Assembly: GCF_900155865.1 (NCBI RefSeq) | Contig: NZ_LT707006.1 | Location: 1,385,626-1,449,625, forward strand | Length of the DNA stretch: 64,000 nt | Direction: 5' to 3' | From: Bacteroides bouchesdurhonensis | GTDB lineage: Bacteria; Bacteroidota; Bacteroidia; Bacteroidales; Bacteroidaceae | Shown here: in pieces, positions 44,365 through 53,778 of the stretch | How the letters are laid out: every line of letters begins with the position of its first letter | Position numbering within the stretch: position 1 is the first letter of the stretch | Made by a program: the position numbers and the translations under genes | Notes under the pieces: generated by a model | Seen by the model: only the letters and a program-made list of their open reading frames with translations | What the model was told of the DNA's origin: nothing | The model's database searches: none

Positions 44365-44897
44365 TAAAGAAAGAAGAAGTATATAAGATCGGTATATTTA
44401 ATAAACCGCATGGCATACATGGTGAATTGCAATTTACTTTCACAGATGATATTTTCGATCGTGCAGGTTGCGATTATTTGGTATGTCAGCTCGATGGAAT
44501 CTTCGTGCCTTTCTTTATCGAAGAATACCGTTTCCGCTCAGATTCTACCGCTTTGGTGAAGCTGGAAGGAGTAGATACTGCCGAACGGGCCCGGATGTTT
44601 ACCAATGTTGATGTTTATTTTCCGGTGGAACATGTAGATGAGGCAGAAGCCGGAGAATTGTCGTGGAACTTTTTTATCGGTTTCCGAATGGAAGATGTTC
44701 ACCATGGACTACTAGGGGAAGTTGTGGATGTAGATACCACTACAGTGAACACTCTTTTTGTTGTCGAACAGGAGGGAGAAGAACTTCTGGTTCCTGCGCA
44801 GGAAGAGTTTATTTTAGGCATTGATCAGGAGAAGAAGCTTATTACAGTGGAGCTTCCTGAAGGATTGCTGGATTTAGATGATTTGGAAGAAGATTAA
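44361..44897 (+). CDS. rimM: Ribosome maturation factor RimM
   Basis: Assists 16S rRNA processing and 30S head assembly. It has 178 residues: an N-terminal RimM beta-barrel with [18 protein letters not shown] (about 7-24) and a C-terminal PRC barrel with [18 protein letters not shown] and [13 protein letters not shown]. The start codon overlaps the murA stop by four bases (ATGA), so translation is coupled. The C-terminus is strongly acidic (LDLDDLEED). Confidence 0.95.
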   Translation: MIKKEEVYKIGIFNKPHGIHGELQFTFTDDIFDRAGCDYLVCQLDGIFVPFFIEEYRFRSDSTALVKLEGVDTAERARMFTNVDVYFPVEHVDEAEAGELSWNFFIGFRMEDVHHGLLGEVVDVDTTTVNTLFVVEQEGEELLVPAQEEFILGIDQEKKLITVELPEGLLDLDDLEED

Positions 44898-44941
44898 AAT
44901 AGATTGTAGTAACTAATTAGAAATTTGTAATTAACCGAGGA

Positions 44942-45802
44942 ATGCCAAATAGAAGACGAAGCAAAGCTTTCTGGAATAATTTCAAGTTCAAGTACAAACT
45001 CACAATAACCAATGAGAACACACTTGAAGAGATAGTAGGGCTTCATGTATCCAAGCTTAACGGCCTCTCTGTTTTGCTGAGTGTACTGGCAGTGCTCTTT
45101 CTAATAGCTGCTGGTATCATTGCTTTTACTCCTTTGCGTAATTACCTTCCCGGTTATATGAATAGTGAAGTTCGTAGTCAGATTGTGAATAATGCACTAC
45201 GGGTGGATTCTCTCCGGCAGGTATTGGACAAGCAGAATCTTTATATCATGAATATTCAGGATATATTTAGCGGAAAGGTACAGATCGACAGTGTACAAAC
45301 GTTGGATTCACTGACGGAAGCCCGGCATGATACTTTGATGGAGCGTACTAAGCGTGAAGAGGAATTCCGCCGCCAATATGAAGAAAATGAAAAATATAAT
45401 TTGACATCGAGTGCTTCTCAACCGGATGTAAACGGATTAATTTTCTATCGTCCGGCACGTGGTATGGTTTCCGACCATTTCGATGCGGAGAAGAAACATT
45501 TCGGAACAGACATTGCGGCTAACCCTAATGAAAGTGTGTTGGCAACAATGGACGGAACGGTTATTTTGAGCACTTATACAGCTGAAACAGGTTACCTGAT
45601 AGCTGTACAGCATAATCAGGATTTTGTTTCGGTCTACAAACATTGCGGTTCGCTGCTAAAGAAAGAAGGCGAACGGGTAAAAGGAGGAGAAGCTATTGCC
45701 TTGGTAGGGAATAGCGGGACACTCAGCACAGGTCCTCACTTACACTTTGAACTCTGGTATAAAGGTCGTCCCGTTAATTCGGAGAAATATATCGTGTATT
45801 AA
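44942..45802 (+). CDS. M23-family (LytM) peptidoglycan peptidase
   Basis: A 286-residue inner-membrane anchored protein: cytoplasmic basic N-terminus (RRRSKAFWNNFKFKYKL), one helix (about 44-66), a coiled-coil stretch (about 80-155), then a LytM domain. Zinc ligands are seen in HFGTDIAAN (H and D) and GPHLHFELWYKG (HxH). It may cut cell-wall cross-links or activate amidases. The family is common in the rimM-dxr interval of Bacteroidota. It starts 44 bases after rimM. Confidence 0.88.
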   Translation: MPNRRRSKAFWNNFKFKYKLTITNENTLEEIVGLHVSKLNGLSVLLSVLAVLFLIAAGIIAFTPLRNYLPGYMNSEVRSQIVNNALRVDSLRQVLDKQNLYIMNIQDIFSGKVQIDSVQTLDSLTEARHDTLMERTKREEEFRRQYEENEKYNLTSSASQPDVNGLIFYRPARGMVSDHFDAEKKHFGTDIAANPNESVLATMDGTVILSTYTAETGYLIAVQHNQDFVSVYKHCGSLLKKEGERVKGGEAIALVGNSGTLSTGPHLHFELWYKGRPVNSEKYIVY

Positions 45803-45844
45803 GTGGAGAGGATGATGGAAAGAAAATGAAGGAACTAGATCATA

Positions 45845-47035
45845 ATGAATATAGAGAACAATAAAAAGAAAAAACAAATAGTAATTTTAGGCTCTACCGG
45901 TTCGATCGGTACACAGGCGTTACAGGTAATTGAGGAACATCCAGATTTGTACGAAGCCTATGCACTGACAGCTAATAACCGGGTGGAACTATTGATTGAT
46001 CAGGCAAGGAAGTTTCAACCGGAAGTGGTAGTGATAGCCAACGAAGAGAAATATCTTCAGTTAAAAGAAGCATTGAGTGATCTTCCCATCAAAGTATATG
46101 CGGGTACGGATGCTATTTGCCAGATTGTAGAGGCAGGACCTGTTGATATGGTGCTGACTGCTATGGTAGGATTTGCAGGACTCAAACCAACGATCAATGC
46201 GATCCGGGCAAGAAAAGCCATCGCATTGGCCAATAAAGAGACATTGGTTGTAGCCGGAGAGTTGATTAATCAGTTGGCACAGCAATATCATACTCCTATT
46301 TTGCCGGTTGATTCCGAACACTCCGCTGTCTTTCAGTGTTTAGCAGGAGAGGTAGGCAATCCGATTGAGAAAGTAATACTGACAGCTTCGGGGGGGCCTT
46401 TCCGTACTTGCACATTGGAACAACTGAAATCTGTGACGAAGGCACAAGCTTTGAAACACCCAAACTGGGAAATGGGAGCTAAGATCACAATCGACTCAGC
46501 ATCTATGATGAACAAAGGTTTTGAGGTTATCGAAGCCAAATGGTTGTTTGGTGTGCAGCCCAGCCAAATAGAAGTGGTGGTACATCCACAATCCGTTATT
46601 CACTCGATGGTACAGTTCGAAGACGGTGCGGTGAAGGCACAACTTGGTATGCCGGACATGCGTCTGCCTATTCAGTATGCGTTCTCTTATCCGGATCGTA
46701 TTCTATCTTCTTTCGACAGGCTCGACTTTACTAAATGTACGAATCTGACGTTTGAACAACCCGATACGAAACGTTTCCGTAACTTGTCGTTGGCCTATGA
46801 AGCGATGTATCGTGGAGGAAATATGCCTTGCATCGTGAATGCTGCTAATGAAGTAGTCGTTGCTTCCTTCTTAAGGGATGGTATCAGTTTCCTCGGTATG
46901 AGTGATGTGATAGAGAAAACAATGGAACGTACAGCTTTTGTATCTACGCCAACGTATGATGATTATGTAGCGACTGATGCAGAGGCCCGGAGGATTGCGG
47001 AAAGCTTGATAAAAGATATATTTTTAGAGAAATAG
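45845..47035 (+). CDS. dxr: 1-deoxy-D-xylulose 5-phosphate reductoisomerase
   Basis: Second enzyme of the MEP isoprenoid pathway, making 2-C-methylerythritol 4-phosphate with NADPH. It has 396 residues. The NADPH-binding GSTGSIGTQALQVIEEHP lies at about 16-33, the metal and substrate motifs PVDSEHSAVFQCL (about 155-167) and ASGGPFR follow, then HPNWEMGAKITIDSASMMNKG. It follows the M23 gene by 42 bases and precedes rseP, a frequent pairing in bacteria. Confidence 0.96.
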   Translation: MNIENNKKKKQIVILGSTGSIGTQALQVIEEHPDLYEAYALTANNRVELLIDQARKFQPEVVVIANEEKYLQLKEALSDLPIKVYAGTDAICQIVEAGPVDMVLTAMVGFAGLKPTINAIRARKAIALANKETLVVAGELINQLAQQYHTPILPVDSEHSAVFQCLAGEVGNPIEKVILTASGGPFRTCTLEQLKSVTKAQALKHPNWEMGAKITIDSASMMNKGFEVIEAKWLFGVQPSQIEVVVHPQSVIHSMVQFEDGAVKAQLGMPDMRLPIQYAFSYPDRILSSFDRLDFTKCTNLTFEQPDTKRFRNLSLAYEAMYRGGNMPCIVNAANEVVVASFLRDGISFLGMSDVIEKTMERTAFVSTPTYDDYVATDAEARRIAESLIKDIFLEK

Positions 47036-47119
47036 ATTAGTATTAATATAAATTGAAAGTAGCCTCAGGTTCTTCCTTTTTAGGGAGATAGGATGAAAGA
47101 GGCTTTAAATTGTGATTAT

Positions 47120-48475
47120 ATGGAAATATTTTTGATTCGTGCCCTGCAATTGATTATGAGCCTTTCGTTGCTCGTCATCATTCACGAAGGTGGGCATTTC
47201 CTTTTTGCCCGTTTGTTTAAGGTGCGTGTAGAAAAATTCTGCTTATTTTTTGACCCTTGGTTTACCCTCTTCAAGTTCAAACCCAAGAAGAGTGAGACTG
47301 AATATGCAATAGGATGGCTGCCCTTGGGTGGTTATGTAAAGATTGCCGGTATGATAGATGAGTCTATGGATACCGAACAGATGAAGCAACCCGAAAAGCC
47401 ATGGGAATTTCGTGCTAAACCGGCTTGGCAACGTTTGTTGATCATGGTAGGCGGTGTGCTGTTCAATTTCTTATTGGCACTGTTTATCTATTCAATGATC
47501 CTGTTTGCGTGGGGTGACCAATATATTAAGGTACAGGATGTTCCCCTTGGTATGGATTTCAATGAAACAGCTAAATCTGTAGGCTTTAAAGACGGAGACA
47601 TCCTATTGTCTGCCGACGGTGTTCCTTTTGTACGTTATGATGGCGACATGTTGAGCCAGATTGCCGATGCCCGTGAAGTTAGTGTGCTTCGTGGCGGCAA
47701 GCAGGCTTCTGTATACATTCCCGAAGATATGATGCAACGTTTGATGACGGATAGTATCCGTTTCGCTTCTTATCGTTTTCCGTATGTAGTAGATAGTGTA
47801 AGAGTAAATTCTCCGGCCGCACTCGCCGGTGTTCAACCGGGAGATAGTATTATTGCTCTGGATGGAAAACCGATTTCTTATTCGGACTTTAAAGAAGCAA
47901 TGGCAGATCGTAAAAAGAATGAAGCTGCCCTTCGTAAAGACAGCATTGATCCTCGCGTGATCACATTGACTTATGTACGTGGCGGTGTGACAGATAATCT
48001 GACGATGAAAGTGGATACGGCTTACCTCATGGGCGTAAATGCTTGTATCGAGACTGAACGTCTGCTGCCAATGGTGAAGAAAGAATATGGTTTCTTTGAG
48101 TCTTTCCCTGCGGGGGTTGCTTTGGGGGTAAAAACACTGAAAGGTTATGTAGGAAACATGAAGTACCTCTTCTCAAAAGAAGGAGCGAAACAGTTGGGAG
48201 GTTTCGGAACGATCGGTAGCATTTTCCCTGCTACATGGGATTGGCACCAGTTCTGGTATATGACGGCTTTCTTATCTATTATCCTTGCATTTATGAATAT
48301 CCTTCCGATCCCTGCATTGGACGGAGGACATGTACTCTTCCTTTTCTATGAGATCATAGCACGCCGTAAACCAAGTGATAAGTTTATGGAGTATGCTCAG
48401 ATGACTGGAATGATCCTGCTCTTCGGACTGTTGATATGGGCGAACTTTAACGATATATTGAGGTTCTTCTTCTAG
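47120..48475 (+). CDS. rseP: Site-2 intramembrane protease RseP
   Basis: Cuts transmembrane anti-sigma factors and signal peptide remnants within the membrane. From Met 47120 it has 451 residues. The zinc motif IIHEGGHFLFAR lies in the first helix (about 18-29), two PDZ domains lie in the periplasm (about 140-330, with SPAALAGVQPGDSIIALDGKP in the second), and the second active-site motif NILPIPALDGGHVLF (about 395) is in the third helix. The longer frame from 47093 is not supported by the family start. Last gene of the tsaB-to-rseP run. Confidence 0.94.
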   Translation: MEIFLIRALQLIMSLSLLVIIHEGGHFLFARLFKVRVEKFCLFFDPWFTLFKFKPKKSETEYAIGWLPLGGYVKIAGMIDESMDTEQMKQPEKPWEFRAKPAWQRLLIMVGGVLFNFLLALFIYSMILFAWGDQYIKVQDVPLGMDFNETAKSVGFKDGDILLSADGVPFVRYDGDMLSQIADAREVSVLRGGKQASVYIPEDMMQRLMTDSIRFASYRFPYVVDSVRVNSPAALAGVQPGDSIIALDGKPISYSDFKEAMADRKKNEAALRKDSIDPRVITLTYVRGGVTDNLTMKVDTAYLMGVNACIETERLLPMVKKEYGFFESFPAGVALGVKTLKGYVGNMKYLFSKEGAKQLGGFGTIGSIFPATWDWHQFWYMTAFLSIILAFMNILPIPALDGGHVLFLFYEIIARRKPSDKFMEYAQMTGMILLFGLLIWANFNDILRFFF

Positions 48476-48538
48476 CTTTTGAAGTAGCAATTGTTCTGTG
48501 TGTCTATTTACTATAAACAAACTATAGCTATATAGGTT

Positions 48539-48593
48539 TATTGGGGTGTCTGTTAGTCGTTTTTATAATGAAGATGAAGCAGGCACCCCAATA
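48539..48593. terminator. Long hairpin between rseP and the MFS gene
   Basis: ATTGGGGTGTCTG (from 48539) pairs with CAGGCACCCCAAT (48580-48592), with one G-T pair, around a 27-base loop. It sits between convergent genes and could stop both transcripts. Confidence 0.55.
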
Positions 48594-48612
48594 GATTAGT
48601 GAGTATCACAGA

Positions 48613-48678
48613 TGTTTCCGTTCCGTTCCACATGTGTTTCCGTTTCGTTCCATAATTGTGGAACGAATAGACTTTGGT
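48613..48678. repeat. Short 22-bp periodic repeat, core TTTCCGTTCCGTTCCA
   Basis: Two 22-base units begin at 48613 and 48635, both TGTTTCCGTT followed by (C/T)CGTTCCA. A third unit-length segment at 48657 holds the same motif inverted (TGTGGAACGAA). The second and third together form a perfect 9-bp hairpin: TTCGTTCCA (48644-48652) with TGGAACGAA (48659-48667). It lies in the convergent gap after rseP. Confidence 0.7.
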
Positions 48679-48785
48679 TACGGATATCAATAATTTTTGT
48701 AGTGAAGATAACTGATGAAGTTTACTTACCGTCTCAGTTTTACATGGTTATTATTTCAACTTTATATGGTTGTCTCAGTATTATA

Positions 48786-50180
48786 CTATTTAAGAGTAGA
48801 TGGTTGTGATAGCCTCAAACTACTGACAATTGCTGCAAGAACAGCAAATACACTTCCCACGACCAGACAAACGGAAGTGCTCTGATCTTGAATAACAAAG
48901 CTGAATACCAGTGCCACAATCGTAGTACCGGAAGTCTGTCCCAATAATCGTGCCATCCCAAGCATACCACTTGCTCCCCCGGAACGATTAGTTGGTGCGG
49001 AAGAGATAATTGTACTATTATTCGGAGTCTGGAACAGGCCAAATCCTGCTCCACAAAGCATTAAACGTAAGACAATGCTAATATCGGATGAATCGGCAGT
49101 CAGGCTTGAAAGCGAGAACAGCCCGATAGCAAACAATGCCATACCAATACTTCCAAGTATTCCCGGATGAATGCGTTCCACCAAATAACCTGCTAACGGA
49201 GCAGTAACAAGTGTTGCCAAAGGCCAGGGAGTAAGTAAAAGTCCCGTCATCACTTCACTGTGTCCTAACGTATTTTGCAGGAAAAACGGAAGAGATACCA
49301 TTGCCGACATTTGAGCGATAAACGAACAAATAGATGTCAGAATAGACAAACGGAAAATAGGAATCTTCAATAAATCCAATGGAAGCAATGGAGTTGTTTG
49401 AGTTAATTGCCGACGTACGTAATAAGTTCCGACGACTGCTAGCACAATCAATTGAATAAAGAGAAAATCCATCTTCTCATGATGTGCAAAACCATCCAAT
49501 GTATAAATAAGTAAACCGAAGGTCAATGCATTTGCTACCGCACTGATTGTATCAAACTTCCGTTTTGTCCGTTCTTCCTGACGAGGAAGATATTTGCTGC
49601 CCAAGACTAATGCAGTAATTCCCAAAGGTACGTTAATGGCAAACAGCCAGTGCCAAGAAGCTATCGACAGGATACCACTTGCTACCGAAGGTCCTGCGGC
49701 AGCCGATATTGCCACAACCATGGCATTAATCCCCATCCCTTGCCCTATCTTGTTTTTCGGATAGATATAGCGTAACTGTGCCGTATTTACACTCGTAATA
49801 GCTGACGCACTGAATCCCTGAAAGATACGGGCAATGGTCAGCGTCCAAAAAGAATCGGACAGCGCACAAATCAGTGAAGTAATGCAAAACAAGCCGATTC
49901 CTGAAAGAAAAACCTTTCGGTAACCGATGATTTCTCCAAGCGAGGAAAAAGACAATAGAGATACGACGATGGCCAGCTGATAACCATTGATGATCCATGT
50001 CGTCACAGAAGGAGAAGTCCCAAAGTCATGCGAAAGTGTAGGAAGTACGACATTGACTATATTGATATCAAGTACCGACATACAGAGAGCAAAACCGACG
50101 GAAACCACTGCCCAGATTCGTCTTGGCATTGGCAATCCGTCAGTTTCGTCTATTGGAGTTGGGTTGATTGTTTGTACCAT
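48786..50180 (-). CDS. MFS efflux transporter, DHA2 (14-helix) type
   Basis: A 464-residue drug-export-type permease of the EmrB/QacA group. The signature LDINIVNVVLPTLSHDFG follows the first helix (about 28-45), and RIFQGFSASAITSVNTAQL is the motif after helix 4. AISAAAGPSVASGILSIASWHWLFAINVP is the export motif C region. Helix count by eye is 13-14. Start Met 50180 is used, as the 16 codons before it are unusually hydrophobic without helix logic. No regulator or adaptor gene is adjacent, so the substrate is unknown. Confidence 0.87.
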   Translation of the reverse strand: MVQTINPTPIDETDGLPMPRRIWAVVSVGFALCMSVLDINIVNVVLPTLSHDFGTSPSVTTWIINGYQLAIVVSLLSFSSLGEIIGYRKVFLSGIGLFCITSLICALSDSFWTLTIARIFQGFSASAITSVNTAQLRYIYPKNKIGQGMGINAMVVAISAAAGPSVASGILSIASWHWLFAINVPLGITALVLGSKYLPRQEERTKRKFDTISAVANALTFGLLIYTLDGFAHHEKMDFLFIQLIVLAVVGTYYVRRQLTQTTPLLPLDLLKIPIFRLSILTSICSFIAQMSAMVSLPFFLQNTLGHSEVMTGLLLTPWPLATLVTAPLAGYLVERIHPGILGSIGMALFAIGLFSLSSLTADSSDISIVLRLMLCGAGFGLFQTPNNSTIISSAPTNRSGGASGMLGMARLLGQTSGTTIVALVFSFVIQDQSTSVCLVVGSVFAVLAAIVSSLRLSQPSTLK

Positions 50181-50317
50181 AAAACTTATTATTCTAACAC
50201 TAATTGTTGGTGCTATAAAAGTAAACAAAACAACGATATAGCTGTTTCTGCATCCTCTGAAAAATAAGTTTTTTTAGCGCAGAACATATCCCGCTACTTT
50301 AGGATTCTCGTGATAAA

Positions 50318-50776
50318 TTATTTCAATCGCAGTATCCGTTGATTGCTACTTCCTCGAAATTCCAGATAAGGAGAGAAGAGAGACTGATCGAAACGACCAT
50401 CTACCAACACATCTATATAAGGAAGAATTGCATCCAGTTGAGGCTGTGATTTGATTTCCTCATACGTGTATCCTGTATAACACCATACGTTCATTCCGGT
50501 TTCCTCCTTTACTCTTTTCACAAGCTGCAGAAATGCTTCCGGATCGTAGAAAGGATCTCCCCCGGAAAAAGTGACTCCATCCAGCAAAGGGTTCTTTTTA
50601 ATCTCCCGAATGATCTCACCCATACGATCTTCTGTCAAGAACTCACCTGCCGTTGGATTCCAACTCTCCGGATTGTGGCAACCGGGACAGTGGTGAGAGC
50701 AACCGGCCAGATAAATAGAATACCGAATGCCTTCACCATCTACAATTGTTTCGGGATAAGTACCTAATAAATACAT
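50318..50776 (-). CDS. nrdG: Anaerobic ribonucleotide reductase activating enzyme
   Basis: Radical-SAM enzyme that places the glycyl radical on NrdD. It has 152 residues. The cluster motif [16 protein letters not shown] has the CxxxCxxC spacing (about 30-37), followed by [17 protein letters not shown] for SAM binding. Its start codon directly abuts the nrdD stop, so the two form one operon under the upstream riboswitch. Confidence 0.95.
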   Translation of the reverse strand: MYLLGTYPETIVDGEGIRYSIYLAGCSHHCPGCHNPESWNPTAGEFLTEDRMGEIIREIKKNPLLDGVTFSGGDPFYDPEAFLQLVKRVKEETGMNVWCYTGYTYEEIKSQPQLDAILPYIDVLVDGRFDQSLFSPYLEFRGSSNQRILRLK

Positions 50777-53170
50777 TTAATTATGTTTTACTCGATCCAT
50801 TTCCTCTGCCCGTTTAGCTGAATTCCACGAACTTAAATCTCCAGTCAGATAGCCGGTGATACGACGCATACGGAGAATGCTTTCACTTTGGCATACAGGA
50901 CATTTGTCGAAGATCACACCTTTATATCCACAATTGTGGCAAGTATCTACCGGGTGGTTGATGGAACCGTAGCCAACACCTTCGTCGTGCATCACTTTGA
51001 CGATCTTGACGATAGCGCGGATATTCTTCTGTGCTTCTCCATCCAGTTCCACATAAGTAATATGTCCGCCACGAGTGATGGCATGGAATGGAGCTTCACG
51101 TTTTATTTTCTCTACTATGCTAATCGGTTCTTTCACATCCACATGGAAAGAATTGACATAATAGTCACGATCTGTCACACCTTCAATTTTACCGTATTTG
51201 CGTCTGTCCATCTTGGTGAAACGTCCCGAAAGACCTTCGGCAGGTGTGGCAAGTACAGAATAGTTGAGGTTATATTTCGCTTTATATTCGTCAGCCACTT
51301 TATTCAGTTCCATGATGGCTTCATATAACGTATCCCATGACTTCTGGCTGTGTCCATGACCTTTTCCGTAAAGTGCAACCATCGCATTGTGCCCGCCGAT
51401 GAAACCAATACCGAGAGTACCGCTACGAAGAACGTCACCCACCTGTTCGTTAGGATTCAATGCACCACCACCTTTCCAAACATCGTTACCGATCATAAAA
51501 GGAAACTGACGTGCCAAAGCAGTACGTTGATATTGATAACGTTCGTAAAGCTGATCTGCTACCAGCGTAGCCATAGAATGAACAGACTCTATAAAAATCT
51601 CTTTTGCTTTCTGTTCGATAGCGTCTTTATTACGTTCGTCATCTACCAGACTCTCGGCTTTGATACGCGCCTCAATAGCCAGACGAGGCATATTCAGCGT
51701 AGTGAACGAGAGATTACCACGTCCCAGAGACGACTTCTCACCGGCTACATTCTCGAATACCCGGGTACGGCAGCCCATTGTTGCCAATTCATAGATGTAA
51801 CGTTTCGGATCCTCTGCTTTCCACTTCTCGTTCTGGTTGAATGGTGTATCCAGAAACATAAAGTTCGGGAAGAGTGCTTTTGCAGTAGTTTGGCAAGCCT
51901 TCAGTAGTAAGTCAAAGTTAGGAGCCTCATAATGTTCCTTCATTGCTTCCTCGAAGTTCTCCGTTTTCATTACCTTTTCAAAGTCCTTTTCCGAATAAGA
52001 TACACCATCTTTCACTTTAAAAATCTGAATCGGGAATACGGGAACCTCTCCACGTGTTCCGAGTCCTTCGATGGTTGCTTTCAGTAACTCCTCAATTACC
52101 ATACGACCTTCGGCAGAAGTATCCGTACCGTAATTGATGGAACTGAACACTACCTGATTACCACCGCGGGAGTGCATCGTATTCAGATTATGGATAAAAC
52201 CTTCCATTGCCTGATGGGTATCTTTCTGTGTTTGCTGGTAGGCTTTATCGATGATACGGGCAAGGTGTTCCTTGTCTATATTGATTTGCAGCGCAGCCAG
52301 TGAAATACGTAACGTTTCACGCTCCAGTTCACTAGACTTGATAGAAGGAAGATATTCTTTAATAAGTGTCCGGATCGATTTTTCGTTTACCTGACTTCCA
52401 TTCTCCATGTTTACATAGAAACTGATGAGTGACGCCAGATGTTTGCGGAATGATTTAGCCACCCCTTTTGCCATGAAGAAGTCAAAAGCAGGGATAGCCT
52501 GGCCGCCATGTTGCTCATTCTGATTGGTCTGGAAGATAATAGTAGCCAACGTTGCATAGCTCTGAATACTTTGTGGCGTACGGATACTGCCGTTCTTAGT
52601 GCGGAAACCCCGTTCGAAGAGATCGTCCATATCATATTGGATACAAGTCGTCGTCTTGGTAGGATAGTAATCTAGGTCATGGATATGAATATCTCCCAAC
52701 TGGTGTGCTTCTGCAAAACGTTTGGGCAATAGATACTTATAGGTATAGTCTTTGGTTACTTCCGAAGCGAATGTCATCATCTGTCCGGCAGGAGTATGAC
52801 TACTCATATTAGCGTTGCTCAGGTTCACATCGTTCTTATCGATAGACACGATACCATCCATTACCTGCTTCATTTCAGTTTTCTTTTCCCGTTCCGAATT
52901 CCGCCATTCGCGATAGATGATATACTTTTTGGCGACTTCCGGACGAACCTTCATCAGTTCCTTTTCCACCAAGTCCTGAATTTCCTCTACAGTGATGGTA
53001 GGAGACACAAACTGACTGATTACATTCATTGTGATGTCAGCAATCAAATGCTGTTCATCCCGTACACCCGTTGCACTGAATGCCTTACTAATTGCATTCT
53101 TGATCTTACTAATAGAGAAATCTTCTCTTTTACCATCCCGTTTGATGATACAAATTTCCGCGTAGTTCAT
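50777..53170 (-). CDS. nrdD: Anaerobic (class III) ribonucleoside-triphosphate reductase
   Basis: Reduces NTPs to dNTPs without oxygen using a glycyl radical. It has 797 residues. The N-terminal ATP-cone (about 5-95) begins ICIIKRDGKREDFSISKIKN. The catalytic barrel includes PTKTTTCIQYDMDDLF. The C-terminus has a four-Cys zinc site (CHNCGYKGVIFDKCPVC, about 743-759) and the glycyl-radical loop RRITGYLTGD, with Gly near residue 776. A cobalamin riboswitch lies in the leader. NrdG follows directly. Confidence 0.96.
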   Translation of the reverse strand: MNYAEICIIKRDGKREDFSISKIKNAISKAFSATGVRDEQHLIADITMNVISQFVSPTITVEEIQDLVEKELMKVRPEVAKKYIIYREWRNSEREKKTEMKQVMDGIVSIDKNDVNLSNANMSSHTPAGQMMTFASEVTKDYTYKYLLPKRFAEAHQLGDIHIHDLDYYPTKTTTCIQYDMDDLFERGFRTKNGSIRTPQSIQSYATLATIIFQTNQNEQHGGQAIPAFDFFMAKGVAKSFRKHLASLISFYVNMENGSQVNEKSIRTLIKEYLPSIKSSELERETLRISLAALQINIDKEHLARIIDKAYQQTQKDTHQAMEGFIHNLNTMHSRGGNQVVFSSINYGTDTSAEGRMVIEELLKATIEGLGTRGEVPVFPIQIFKVKDGVSYSEKDFEKVMKTENFEEAMKEHYEAPNFDLLLKACQTTAKALFPNFMFLDTPFNQNEKWKAEDPKRYIYELATMGCRTRVFENVAGEKSSLGRGNLSFTTLNMPRLAIEARIKAESLVDDERNKDAIEQKAKEIFIESVHSMATLVADQLYERYQYQRTALARQFPFMIGNDVWKGGGALNPNEQVGDVLRSGTLGIGFIGGHNAMVALYGKGHGHSQKSWDTLYEAIMELNKVADEYKAKYNLNYSVLATPAEGLSGRFTKMDRRKYGKIEGVTDRDYYVNSFHVDVKEPISIVEKIKREAPFHAITRGGHITYVELDGEAQKNIRAIVKIVKVMHDEGVGYGSINHPVDTCHNCGYKGVIFDKCPVCQSESILRMRRITGYLTGDLSSWNSAKRAEEMDRVKHN

Positions 53171-53253
53171 AACTTTAACTCCCGAAAGTTTTAATTAAAC
53201 ATTGATTGATGAAAAGTAGAAATGAATCGAGAATTTCGTTCTTCATTTCATAG

Positions 53254-53421
53254 TCCCGGCAGGTCTTCTGACTTATCCCTCCCCCGCAACGCCTTCCCAC
53301 ATCCATTGACGGATACAGTGACATTTATGTGCGGATTCCTAGAGAATTACAGCAGCGGGTACTGTCGCTGATTTGCACAGCGTTCCCTCATGACTAAACC
53401 TCTTTTTAGTTCCGAAACCGG
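53254..53421 (-). ncRNA. Cobalamin (B12) riboswitch in the nrdDG leader
   Basis: Read on the minus strand, the conserved parts occur in order: an ACTAAA/TTTAGT stem, GAGGGAA, GCTGTGCAAATCAGCGACAG, CCCGCTGCTGTAA, a GTCACTG region, GGGAAGGCG, and the B12 box GTCAGAAGACCTGCC. The aptamer ends about 84 bases before the nrdD start. A 8-bp stem (GAAATGAA/TTCATTTC) between aptamer and gene could be part of the switch. B12 binding would be expected to lower nrdDG expression. Confidence 0.93.
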
Positions 53422-53424
53422 ATA

Positions 53425-53432
53425 CAAAGATA
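53425..53432 (-). promoter_or_regulatory. Candidate -7 box for the riboswitch-nrdDG transcript
   Basis: The minus strand reads TATCTTTG (TAnnTTTG), just upstream of the aptamer 5' end, the expected place for the leader promoter. Confidence 0.55.
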
Positions 53433-53503
53433 AAGGATAAAGTGATAGCCCGAATGACTTTTAACATTAAATTTTGGGAAACTTTTCTTTCTCGCTGATA
53501 CAG

Positions 53504-53528
53504 AAAGTTTTCCGTTTTGGAAAACTTT
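53504..53528. repeat. Perfect 10-bp hairpin
   Basis: AAAGTTTTCC (53504-53513) and GGAAAACTTT (53519-53528) with a 5-base loop, in the gap between the riboswitch promoter and the next plus-strand gene. It may be a terminator or an operator. Confidence 0.6.
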
Positions 53529-53605
53529 TAAGAAATGATTTGGAAGAAAATATTGTATTTCTGACCTTTGTAGGCTTAAAATAGTGGTTTTGAATATAGA
53601 ACTGT

Positions 53606-53648
53606 GATACTGAGTGTGTTTTCTTAAATACAAGCCAGTATCTTTTTT
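53606..53648 (+). terminator. Terminator-like hairpin without an upstream gene
   Basis: GATACTG (53606-53612) pairs with CAGTATC (53636-53642), followed by six T residues. No plus-strand gene lies upstream for more than 4 kb, so it either ends an unseen small transcript or is fortuitous. Confidence 0.4.
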
Positions 53649-53778
53649 ATATAAGGACCTTGTTTAAAGCACATTCTATTTTTTTAGCAGAGTAATCCTT
53701 TGATTTATACTCCAAAGTTATGAAAAAAAAACAATAAAAGCGGATTGTCCTCTTAAAAAACAGCCGATTAACACACAT

